Made by a program: the position numbers and the translations under genes. DNA of 64,000 bases, from contig JBGAPF010000002.1 in assembly GCA_044221445.1 (NCBI GenBank), positions 124,001 through 188,000 of the forward strand, read 5' to 3'. The notes below the pieces were generated by a model. That model ran no database searches. It saw only the letters and a list, made by a program, of their open reading frames with translations, and was not told the DNA's origin. Position 1 is the stretch's first letter. Each line of letters starts with the position of its first letter. This document shows positions 19,634 through 28,035 of this stretch, piece by piece. The stretch is from JBDHTS01 sp044221445. GTDB taxonomy: Bacteria > Pseudomonadota > Alphaproteobacteria > Micavibrionales > Micavibrionaceae.

Positions 19634-20758
19634 ATGTGGGTACACGGCTTTAAAACCATCGGCATTCTCTTCGTGGCCTGCGCCATCGCCTTCGGCGGGC
19701 CGGCCTATGCCAAGACCACGCGCATCAAGGATATCGTCGATGTCGAGGGCGTCCGCGAGAACCAGCTGGTGGGCTACGGCCTCGTCGTCGGCCTGAACGG
19801 TACAGGCGATTCCCTTAATAATGCGCCCTTTACCAAACAATCCCTCACCGCCATGCTGGAACGCCTGGGCGTCAGCATCCGCGGGCAGAATCTGAACACC
19901 GGCAACGTCGCCGCCGTCATGGTCACCGGCACCCTGCCCCCCTTCTCCAACCAGGGATCGAAGGTGGATATCAATGTCTCCTCGCTCGGCGACGCCACGT
20001 CGCTTCAGGGCGGTACCCTGCTGGTCACGCCGTTATACGGCGCGGACGGCGAGGTTTATGCCGTAGGCCAGGGCTCGATCAACGTGTCGGGTTTCAGCGT
20101 CAAGGGCGACGCCGAAAGCTTCACCCGCAACATCCCTACCGCCGGACGGATCCCCAGCGGCGCGCTGGTCGAACGCGAGATCGAGTTCAAGCTGGGCGAT
20201 TTCCAGCAGGTGCGTTTTGCCCTGAAAAACCCGGACTTCACGACCGCCCGCCGGATCGAACGCGCCATCAACGGCTTCATGTCGCAGGGCATCGCCAGTG
20301 CCGAGAATTCTGGCAGCGTCATGATGCACCTGCCCCAGGGCTATAAAGGCTCGATCGTCGACCTGATCACCGACGTCGAACAGCTGCCGATCGAACCGGA
20401 CCAGCCGGCCAAGGTCGTGATCGACGAACGGTCCGGCATCATCGTTATGGGTTCGGACGTCCGCATTAACACCGTCGCCATCGCGCAGGGCAACCTGACC
20501 ATCAAGATCACCGAGACGCCGCAGGTGTCGCAACCCAACCCCTTCGCCGAACAGGGCGAGACGGTCGTGGTGCCGCGCACGGACGTCCAGGTCAACGAAG
20601 GCGAAAACGCAAAGATGTCCGTCCTCGATACCGGCGTGACCCTGCAGGACCTGGTGACCGGCCTGAACCGCTTGGGCGTGACGCCGCGCGACACGATCAC
20701 GATCCTCCAGGCGATCAAGGCCGCGGGCGCGCTGCAGGCTGAAGTGGAGACATTATAA
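19634..20758 (+). CDS. flgI: Flagellar P-ring protein FlgI
   Basis: 374 residues with a signal peptide (GILFVACAIAFGGPAYA). The mature protein starts KTTRIKDIVDVEGVRENQLVGYGLVVGLNGTGD (split motif), the invariant FlgI opening. Forms the periplasmic ring around the rod in the peptidoglycan layer. Conserved blocks QGGTLLVTPL and NEGENAKMSV are present, and length is normal. First gene of a run flgI-flgJ-flgN-like-fliK-flgD-flgE; its stop shares one base with the flgJ start (TAATG). Confidence 0.97.
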   Translation: MWVHGFKTIGILFVACAIAFGGPAYAKTTRIKDIVDVEGVRENQLVGYGLVVGLNGTGDSLNNAPFTKQSLTAMLERLGVSIRGQNLNTGNVAAVMVTGTLPPFSNQGSKVDINVSSLGDATSLQGGTLLVTPLYGADGEVYAVGQGSINVSGFSVKGDAESFTRNIPTAGRIPSGALVEREIEFKLGDFQQVRFALKNPDFTTARRIERAINGFMSQGIASAENSGSVMMHLPQGYKGSIVDLITDVEQLPIEPDQPAKVVIDERSGIIVMGSDVRINTVAIAQGNLTIKITETPQVSQPNPFAEQGETVVVPRTDVQVNEGENAKMSVLDTGVTLQDLVTGLNRLGVTPRDTITILQAIKAAGALQAEVETL

Positions 20759-21123
20759 TGAGCGATATCCTCGCCGCCGCGACCAAAGGCAACGACGCGC
20801 TGATAAGGATGGCGCAGATCCGTGCGGGCCAGGCCTCCGACACCGCGAAGCTGGCCGCGAAAGCGGGCAACCTGAAACAGGTCGACGAGGCGGCGAAGAA
20901 TTTTGAGTCTGTCTTCGTCGCCGAAATGATGAAACCGATGTTCGAGGAAGTGAACAAGGCCGACCCGATGTTCGGCGGCGGCAAGGGCGAGGAAATCTTC
21001 AGCGGCATGCTGGTCGACCAGTACGGAAAACTGCTCGCGGAACGCGGCGGCATCGGCATCGCGGAAAAAGTGAAAGCGGAACTTTTGAAATTGCAGGAGG
21101 CAAAGGCGAATGACAACGGATAA
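20758..21123 (+). CDS. flgJ: Rod-binding protein, FlgJ N-terminal type
   Basis: 121 residues: only the rod-binding domain, with no peptidoglycan-hydrolase half, as is usual in Alphaproteobacteria. The motif AAKNFESVFVAEMMKPMF (about 41-58) is the family signature. The product caps rod assembly in the periplasm; muralytic activity must come from another protein. Coupled to flgI by a one-base overlap and to the next gene by a 14-base overlap. Confidence 0.9.
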   Translation: MSDILAAATKGNDALIRMAQIRAGQASDTAKLAAKAGNLKQVDEAAKNFESVFVAEMMKPMFEEVNKADPMFGGGKGEEIFSGMLVDQYGKLLAERGGIGIAEKVKAELLKLQEAKANDNG

Positions 21124-21604
21124 GGCCATGACCGGCGGTAATGCAAAAAAGGGCGATTTCATCCTGTCTTCCGATCCCAACCGGGCGATGCAGGAAATGA
21201 TGCAGGCGATCGACGCCCTGCGCGCGGTCTATGTCGAGGAAAACGCCGCCCTTGGCAGGGCTGACGGGCGGGCTTTCATGGCGGTCCAGGAAAAAAAGAT
21301 CCTCGTCGCCCGGCAATATCAGCGGGGCGCGGCCCAGATCCTGGAACGCAAGGAAGACATCGCCAAAAAACTCGACCCGCGCCTGCGCCACGCGCTGCAG
21401 AAAAAAGAACAGGAATTCGCCGTGGTCAGCCGCCAGAATCTTGAGAACCTCGACCGCATGCGCAGGGGTACCCAGCGCCTGAGCGAACGCATCGTCCAGG
21501 CGACGCGCGACATGGTGCGTAAGGACACGCACTGCTACGGCGCCCGCGGGCATCTCGAACCCAACGAGCGCGCCGTCTCGGTCAGACTGAATGAATCGGC
21601 GTAA
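21110..21604 (+). CDS. FlgN-like flagellar export chaperone
   Basis: 164 residues, almost wholly charged helix (coiled-coil character at about 25-130), with AGGAGG 11 bases before the ATG. Position after flgJ and before fliK, size and helical nature fit a FlgN-type chaperone for hook-associated proteins. Sequence identity to enteric FlgN is too low to see by eye, hence the hedge. No signal peptide; cytoplasmic. Confidence 0.6.
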   Translation: MTTDKAMTGGNAKKGDFILSSDPNRAMQEMMQAIDALRAVYVEENAALGRADGRAFMAVQEKKILVARQYQRGAAQILERKEDIAKKLDPRLRHALQKKEQEFAVVSRQNLENLDRMRRGTQRLSERIVQATRDMVRKDTHCYGARGHLEPNERAVSVRLNESA

Positions 21605-21619
21605 GGGAAAGAACGGTTG

Positions 21620-23140
21620 ATGGATAACAGCGCATTCTCGACACAGGCCGTCAAAACGTCCGCCGTAACCGGAAACGGCAAGGCGCTGCAGGCGAAAACC
21701 GGCGTATTCGCCGGCGGGCCTGGCATGAACTTCATGGACATCATCTTCGCCAATATGACGGCGGCGGCGCAGGCCATGCCCCTGAACCAGGCGGGTCAGG
21801 CGCAAACACCCCTGTTCCAGACCGCCCAGGCCAAAATGGAAACGCCTGCAACGGCGCTCGCGACCAGCTCATCGGATTCAGCGCTTGTTTCGACGGACGG
21901 GACCCCCGCCGATCTCGAAGGCATGCTGGCCCAGGTGCTGCAGGCCGCAGAAAATTCAAACATCCCCGATGAGGCGCCCGACACGACCGTCATCTCGCCC
22001 GAGGCGCAGCAAAAGCTTCTGGCGTTCCTGAAAAACCTGATGAAGGGCATGCCGGAAAACACGCAGCCCACATTGGAAACCTTGAAAAACGGCCTTCTGA
22101 AAAACGCGGCCACGCTTACCGCTTCGGCTGGAGAAATAACGGGCGACCCCGCACCGCTCGTTTCGAACCTGACTCCGGAACAGCTGGCCGCCGTGCTGAA
22201 AAAAATCCTCGAAGGCGATGACAGCGCGGCCGACGATGCCGCGATGATGGCGGGCCTGGTGCAGATCGTGCCGCCGGATACGAAAAAAGAAGCGGTGTTC
22301 CAGCCGCGCCTGCTGGTCCAGGCCGCAGCCGTGCCCGCCAAAACGGATGCCGCCTCAGAGGAGAACAATACGTCCGGCGTTGCGCCGGAACAGGCAGGCC
22401 TTACGTCCCTGACATCGAAGGACGGCGAAACCGAAAGCGGTTTCGACAAGGTCCTGCGCATTTTTGAATCCGCGCAAAAGGCCGGGAATAAATACGTCCC
22501 TAATGCCGCCATACCTTCGGCAAACAACAGCGCCGTCACGGCGGGCACCGTCGCGCACCAGGCTGGCGCGCTGTCCGGCACGGTCTCCTGGGACACCATC
22601 TATCCGGAAGGCATGAGCCTGTCCGCCGTCCATCCCGGCGGCACGGGCGTCACCGGCGCCGCGCCGCTGACCAGCATCGTCGTCCAGACCCCGCAGGCGG
22701 GTTACCCGCACCCCGCCGCGCAGCAGGTCGTCGCCGCCATGGCCCGGACGCTCGACGGCGAGGCGAAATCGATGACCCTGCGGCTCGATCCGCCGGAACT
22801 GGGGCGCGTCTCGGTGAAGATGGAATTCAACAAGAACGACAAGACGGTGAAGGCCGTCATCATGGCCGAACGGCCCGAGACGTTCCTGATGCTCCAGCGC
22901 GATTCGCATGTCCTGCAACGGTCGCTTCAGGACGCGGGCCTTGACCCCGGCGCGGGGGGCCTGACTTTCCAGTTGTCGCAGGACGGCAACATGGCGGGCC
23001 AGAACCAGAATGGCAACGGCCAGTCTTATAGCGGCGCATCGAGCTTCAGTAACGACGATGGGGACATCGTCACCGAAACGACCCTGAACTGGTCCGTCGA
23101 CCAGGACACCGGGCTGACCCATTACAACATTCTGGCATAG
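21620..23140 (+). CDS. fliK: Flagellar hook-length control protein FliK
   Basis: 506 residues from the ATG at 21620. The in-frame TTG one codon upstream is less likely. The long Ala/Thr/Pro-rich N-terminal region is low in order, as in FliK rulers. The C-terminal domain (about 370-450) has the Flg_hook motif MTLRLDPPELGRVSVKMEF and ERPETFLMLQRD, with the LQRSLQDAGLD helix. FliK is exported, measures hook length and switches the FlhB export gate from hook to filament substrates. A second FliK-like gene lies at 50822-52666. Confidence 0.9.
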   Translation: MDNSAFSTQAVKTSAVTGNGKALQAKTGVFAGGPGMNFMDIIFANMTAAAQAMPLNQAGQAQTPLFQTAQAKMETPATALATSSSDSALVSTDGTPADLEGMLAQVLQAAENSNIPDEAPDTTVISPEAQQKLLAFLKNLMKGMPENTQPTLETLKNGLLKNAATLTASAGEITGDPAPLVSNLTPEQLAAVLKKILEGDDSAADDAAMMAGLVQIVPPDTKKEAVFQPRLLVQAAAVPAKTDAASEENNTSGVAPEQAGLTSLTSKDGETESGFDKVLRIFESAQKAGNKYVPNAAIPSANNSAVTAGTVAHQAGALSGTVSWDTIYPEGMSLSAVHPGGTGVTGAAPLTSIVVQTPQAGYPHPAAQQVVAAMARTLDGEAKSMTLRLDPPELGRVSVKMEFNKNDKTVKAVIMAERPETFLMLQRDSHVLQRSLQDAGLDPGAGGLTFQLSQDGNMAGQNQNGNGQSYSGASSFSNDDGDIVTETTLNWSVDQDTGLTHYNILA

Positions 23141-23151
23141 GAGCGCAGACC

Positions 23152-23829
23152 ATGACATCGGACGTATCGCTGAATACAGTCCTCAACCAGACCCAAAAAA
23201 CGGCGACGTCGCAGGCGTCGCTGGGAAAGGATTTCAATCAGTTCCTGACGCTGCTGACCACGCAGCTGCAAAATCAGGATCCGATGAACCCGATGGACTC
23301 GTCCGAATTCACCAACCAGCTGGTGCAATTCAGCCAGGTCGAACAGGCGATCAACACCAACCAGAAGCTGGACAATCTTTTAAGCATCCAGCTGTCCAAT
23401 GTCGCCGGTCTGGCGCTTGGATATGTGGGTATGGACGCCAGCTACCTCAGTTCCGAACTGAACTTCGACGGCACGACGCCGGTCAAGACCAGTTATTCCC
23501 TGGCGTCCCAGGCGGCGACGTCCAAGATCAATATTATCAACGAAGATGGCCAGGTCGTGTATTCCCTCGACGGCGACAAGGATGCCGGGAAGCATGACTT
23601 TACCTGGGACGGCACGTTAAGCAACGGATTGAAAGCCGCGAAAGGCACCTACACGATCCGTATCGATGCCCTGGATTCAGCGAACGCAGCCATCACTGCG
23701 AACACCGTCGTGACGGGTCGCGTGCGCGGGATCGAAACGCAGAACGGGGTGATCAACTTGCTGGTCGGCGAGCGCGCGGTGCCGATGAGCAACGTGCTGA
23801 ATGCATCGCAGCCTGAAGCGACAACTTAA
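23152..23829 (+). CDS. flgD: Flagellar hook-capping protein FlgD
   Basis: 225 residues. The N-terminal FNQFLTLLTTQLQNQDPMNP and SEFTNQLVQFSQVEQ (about 28-65) are the FlgD signatures. The rest is the beta-rich Ig/TUDOR-like domain (GKHDFTWDGTLSNGLKAAKG). Forms the temporary scaffold at the hook tip while FlgE adds. Preceded by AGGAGCGCAGACC. 11 bases after fliK and 37 bases before flgE. Confidence 0.95.
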   Translation: MTSDVSLNTVLNQTQKTATSQASLGKDFNQFLTLLTTQLQNQDPMNPMDSSEFTNQLVQFSQVEQAINTNQKLDNLLSIQLSNVAGLALGYVGMDASYLSSELNFDGTTPVKTSYSLASQAATSKINIINEDGQVVYSLDGDKDAGKHDFTWDGTLSNGLKAAKGTYTIRIDALDSANAAITANTVVTGRVRGIETQNGVINLLVGERAVPMSNVLNASQPEATT

Positions 23830-23866
23830 ACATGAACAGAACGGCAACACGAGAAGGAGACGTACC

Positions 23867-25593
23867 ATGAGCTTATTCGGAGCCCTTTTTACCGGCGTGT
23901 CGGGCCTGGCAGCCCAGTCGCAGTCGACGGCGATGATTTCCAACAACATCGCCAACGTCAACACGGTCGGATTCAAACGGTCGGAGGCATCGTTCTTCAG
24001 CCTTGTCACGGCCCAGGGAAGATCGTCCGCCTATTCCCCCGGCACGGTGGCCGTTGACCGTATCCAGCGCGTCAACCAGCAGGGCCCGATCCAGCAGACC
24101 GGGTCGTCCACCGACGCCGCCATTTCCGGCAACGGATTCTTCGTCGTCAAGCGCGATGCGAACGACGCGCAGGAATTCCTGTATACGCGCAGCGGATCGT
24201 TCAGCGAGGACGCGACCGGCCTTCTCCGCAACACCGCCGGTTTTGCCTTGTATGGCTGGCCGCTGGATGCCAACGGAAACCTTCCCGCGAACCAGGGCGA
24301 CCTGACGTCTCTGGTGCCGGCTGACGTGGCTTTTCTTGGCGGCCTGACCCGTCCGACAACGTCGGCGGACATCTCTCTGAACCTTAAGGCCACGGAAGTC
24401 GACACGGCCCTCGGGTCTGTCGCCTCCACCGCGACCGATTTTTCACGCGGCCTCACCGTGTATGACTCCCTGGGATCTCCCCAGGTCCTGACCTTCAACT
24501 TCACCAAGACCTATGGACCTCACGGCACGGCGGCGGGCACGCGGACGGGTATGACCCTGACCTCGGACCTTGTGACGGACCTTGGCCTCACGGCCGGCAA
24601 CCAGTTCACCATTTCGGTCGATGGCGGCGCCGTCACGACGTTCACAGTGGTGGCCGGGACGCCGGCAGCCGCCGGCCAGGTCGGCACGGTCGGCGACATC
24701 ATTACCGGCCTGAACGCCATCACGGGTGTCTTTGCCTATATCGGCAACGGCGGCGAACTGGTCATCCAGCGCGATGAATTCGAAACCGGCGCGAGTGAGC
24801 GCATAGCGCTCGCCGAAGTCGCCGCCGGTTCGGCCCTGTCCACTCTCGGCATTACGCCAGGCACCTATACGTCCAACAACCTGAACAGCGCCACCTATGA
24901 CAACGGTGCATCCACCGATACGCCGTCCTACAGTTCCGAAGGGTTCCCTGCCTTCCAGAGCCTGCCGGGCGACGTCAACTACAACAACCGCGGCTGGTGG
25001 AACGTCAGCATCGTCCAGCCGGACGGCACCATCAAAAGCAACGGCCTGATCAACTTCAACACCGATGGCTCGATCAACGCCCAGGCGGATTCGGCAGGCA
25101 ATATCGATATCAACCTCAGCCAGATCAACTGGGGCAACGGTTCGTCGCCGCAGAACATCGATATCGACATTTCGCGCTTCAGCCAGTTTGCAGGGAACTA
25201 CAACGTCATCTCGACGGAACAGAACGGCGCGGAGCTTGGCCTGAGGACAGGCGTGGAAATCACCCGCGACGGCTTCGTGGTGGCGCAGTTCTCGAACGGC
25301 GCGTCGGCCAACCTCTACAAGATCCCGCTGGTGACCTTCGCCAACCCGAACGGGCTGACCGAAGTCTCGGGCACGGCCTACAGCAAGAACGACGCGTCGG
25401 GCGAGGACAATCTGCGCGAGGCCGGTTCGGGCGGCGCGGGCTTCCTTGAAAATTCGACGGTCGAATCCTCGAACGTGGATCTGGCCGACGAGTTCGCGAA
25501 GCTGATCGTCAGCCAGCGCGCCTATTCCGCCAACACCAAGGTCATCACCACCGCCGACCAGATGACGGAAGACCTGTTGCGTCTCCGAGATAA
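23867..25593 (+). CDS. flgE: Flagellar hook protein FlgE, frame broken near the stop
   Basis: Start MSLFGALFTGVSGL with GAGAAGGAGACG upstream. N-terminal NNIANVNTVGFKRS and C-terminal FAKLIVSQRAYSANTKVITT, TADQMTEDLLRLR are textbook hook/rod domains; a large variable domain lies between (about 170-420). The frame runs past the expected end for another 1.2 kb, through a perfect terminator at 25728-25770 and into the next gene. A one-base shift after CTC at 25583-25585 gives a stop TAA at 25591-25593 exactly where FlgE should end (about 575 residues). So the annotated end assumes a one-base loss, either a sequencing error or a mutation adding a junk tail. Confidence 0.85.
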
Positions 25594-25727
25594 AGTTTTC
25601 CCTCATCCTGACGGGTGGGGGATGCATGCTCTGCTCGCGGCGCCGATACCCAAGGGAGACGATCCCGGAGGCGCGGTAGAAAACCCCGGTCGGCAGAACG
25701 CCCCGGACGCGAAGCGAATGCACAGGG

Positions 25728-25770
25728 CCGCGCCGGAAGGGATGATACGAGCCCTTCCGGCGCGGTTTTT
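25728..25770 (+). terminator. Strong Rho-independent terminator after flgE
   Basis: Perfect 14-base stem CCGCGCCGGAAGGG / CCCTTCCGGCGCGG (25728-25741 and 25752-25765) with a 10-base loop and TTTTT. Its presence inside the uninterrupted flgE frame is the main evidence that the long frame is not real coding sequence. Confidence 0.92.
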
Positions 25771-25814
25771 ATGCGTACCCTTGCGGAGGCAAGGACGCGC
25801 AAAGAAGAGGATTC

Positions 25815-27846
25815 ATGACCAATCGCAGACAGAGACGCGCCGAGACCAGTGTCACCGGACGGCCGAAATCGGTGTCCGCCACCAACAGGGCGGAGGCGGA
25901 GTATTACAAAAGCCTCGGCGTGTCTCTGAAGGACGCTGGCAAGGATGCCGAAGCCCTGCCCCATCTGCGCCAGGCCCTGGCGCTGGACCCGTCCCAGGCC
26001 GACGTGCATTTCATGATCGCCGTGATGGACCGCACCCATCCGCAGCTGGGCATCGATATCGGATCCTTCAACAAAAGCATCAGGGACAAAAAACCCCTGA
26101 TCGCCGGCTACAAAACGATGGTGGATGTTTTCCGCCAGCACAAACGCTATACGGAGGCGCTGTTCTGCCAGGAGGAACTTTGCCGCCTCAACCCGTCGGA
26201 GCCGCAGGCGCTGATGGATTACGGCCTGCTGCTCAACCTGACCGGCGATGTCGAGAAGGGCGCCGTCCTCCTGTCCCGTTCGTTCAACCTGGCCCCCGGG
26301 AACCAGTACGCGAAGGGTATCTATTCCACATCGCTTTACGTCACCGAGTTCGCCGCCTTCCACCCCGAGGTCAAGCAGGCGATGACGCGCTGCTTCGACC
26401 AGCTTTACGACGTGAACCTGTCGCGCATGGGCGCGGTCTGGGTCGGGCTGATGCGGCGGGAACCGGCTTTCGCCGGCCTGTTCGCCGCGCTGGACAGCGA
26501 CGATTTCGACGCCTGGGCCGACTCCCTGGACGAAACGACCGGCGCGTTCCTGAAAGACCCCTATTTCACGCGCGGCCTGCGGGTGCTGGTTGTCAACGAC
26601 CATGCGGTGGAAATCCTCCTGACCCGGCTGCGCCGGTATATCTGCCTTGCCTTCGATACGCTGGCTGCCAACGGGCGCATCCGCCTGTTCGAGACCTTTC
26701 TCTACGCGCTCGCCGAACAATGCTTCTTCAACGAATACGTCTACGCGCAGGACGAGGCCGAAGCGCGCGCCGCCGACGCGCTGGCCGGGCGCGGCGACAG
26801 GGCCGCCCTCGCCCTCCTCGCCTGTTACAGGCCGCTATACCTGGCGCTGCCGGACAGTGCTGACACGCTCCACGCCCTCGCCCGCAAGGACCCCGACTTG
26901 GCGCATCTGGTCAAACCCGTCGACGACCCGGTAGAGGAGGCGATCAGGCCCCACCCTCGTTCGCCTTCGGCGCGCTGTCCAACGCGGGTCTCCCAGGCCG
27001 TGCGCGGGCAGTATGAGGAAAACCCCTATCCGCGCTGGACCACCATCATCACGCGGCCCATGCCGAACGACGATCTGATCGTGCCGGAATCCCAGCGCGA
27101 CCTGCCGTTCGACATCCTGGTCGCCGGGTGCGGCACGGGGCGGCAGGCGATTTCCGCCGCCATCCGCGGCCCGAAATCCCGCGTCACCGCCATCGACCTC
27201 AGCCGCGCCAGCCTCGCCTACGGCCTGCGCAAGGCGCGGGAGACCAAACTCGCCCATCGCGTGACGTTCACCCATGGTGGACATCCTGTCGATGAAAGAC
27301 TGGCCGGAGACGTTCGACATCATCGAATGCACCGGCGTCCTGCACCATATGGAAGACCCCTTCCTCGGCTGGCAGACCCTGGCCGGCCGCCTCAGGCCCG
27401 GCGGCTTCATGAAGATCGGCCTGTACAGCGAGGCCGCGCGCCGGCCCGTCGTCGCCGCCCGCGAGTTCATCGCCGGCCGGGGCTATCCCTCGACCGTTGA
27501 GGGCATCCGCGCCTGCCGCCAGGCGATCTTCGCCCTGCCCCTCGACAACCCGCTGCAGAACCTCACGAAGACGGGCGATTTCTACACCACCTCCACCGTC
27601 CGCGACCTGATCTTCCACGTCCAGGAACACCGCATGACCCTGCCGCAGATTCAGGGTACGATGAACAGGCTGAGCCTGGAATGCATCAAGTTCTCCCTGT
27701 CCGACCCCGGCCTGACCGCCCTGTACGACCAGCGCTATCCCGACGATCTGCACCGCGCCAGCATCGACAACTGGGCCGAAATCGAACGCGAATTCCCTCA
27801 CGCCTTCTTTAATATGTACCAGTTCTGGTGCAGGAAGGCCGCATGA
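25815..27846 (+). pseudogene. TPR-domain/SAM methyltransferase, single-base frameshift
   Basis: Two frames join into one protein of about 677 residues if one base is removed near 27276: TTC ACC CAT, extra G, GTG GAC ATC. The N-terminal part (about 25-180) holds TPR repeats (AEYYKSLGVSLKDAGKDAEA, ALPHLRQALALDPSQADVHF). The C-terminal part is a class I methyltransferase: motif I FDILVAGCGTGRQ, acidic VTAIDLSRASL, then, after the break, FDIIECTGVLHHMEDP and RLRPGGFMKIGLYS. Such TPR-methyltransferases sit near flagellin genes in several bacteria and may modify flagellar proteins; this is inference. Sequencing error or real inactivation are both possible. Ends just before the flagellin promoter. 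Confidence 0.75.
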
Positions 27847-27899
27847 ACAAAACTTGCTCCATATAGTTTTAAACTGAATAATTATTAATACGTAAAATC

Positions 27900-27917
27900 A
27901 AAGGCTTGGACATTGCT
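27900..27917 (+). promoter_or_regulatory. Sigma-54 promoter of flagellin
   Basis: AAGGCTTG-GACA-TTGCT: GG at 27903-27904 and GC at 27915-27916 with the required ten-base gap. The -12 half TTGCT is perfect; the -24 half is weaker (GGC and the final G match). It predicts a start near 27928 and a leader of about 108 bases. Confidence 0.6.
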
Positions 27918-27971
27918 CTTTTTTCATGGTAGCTTAGTAACGAGTTCTTAAGGGATTGTCCGCTATCCTTT

Positions 27972-28001
27972 AAAAATAGGCCGGGAGAATTCCGGCTTTT
28001 T
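27972..28001 (+). terminator. Terminator-like hairpin in the flagellin leader
   Basis: GCCGG-GAGAATT-CCGGC (27980-27984 and 27992-27996) flanked by AAAAATAG and TTTTTAT. It can end read-through from the methyltransferase gene. Because it lies downstream of the sigma-54 promoter, it could also act as an attenuator or mRNA-stability element of flagellin. Confidence 0.6.
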
Positions 28002-28008
28002 ATAACAC

Positions 28009-28035
28009 TAGGTAACCCAGGAAAGGAAACCTACC
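28009..28035 (+). promoter_or_regulatory. Inverted repeat enclosing the flagellin ribosome-binding site
   Basis: TAGGT (28009-28013) and ACCTA (28029-28033) can pair, placing AGGAAAGGA in the loop directly before the ATG at 28036. A candidate translational control site, for example for FlbT, which is encoded downstream at 34010. Confidence 0.4.

Noticed and set aside
19336..19634. tRNA-Leu as an integration site for a genomic island
   Set aside because: No integrase, no repeated tRNA 3' end and no composition break were seen downstream; the flagellar operon follows directly.
23801..26863. A 1020-residue single protein starting with FlgE
   Set aside because: The frame beyond 25593 crosses a perfect terminator and overlaps a TPR/methyltransferase gene with convincing motifs in another frame; a one-base break in flgE explains it better.
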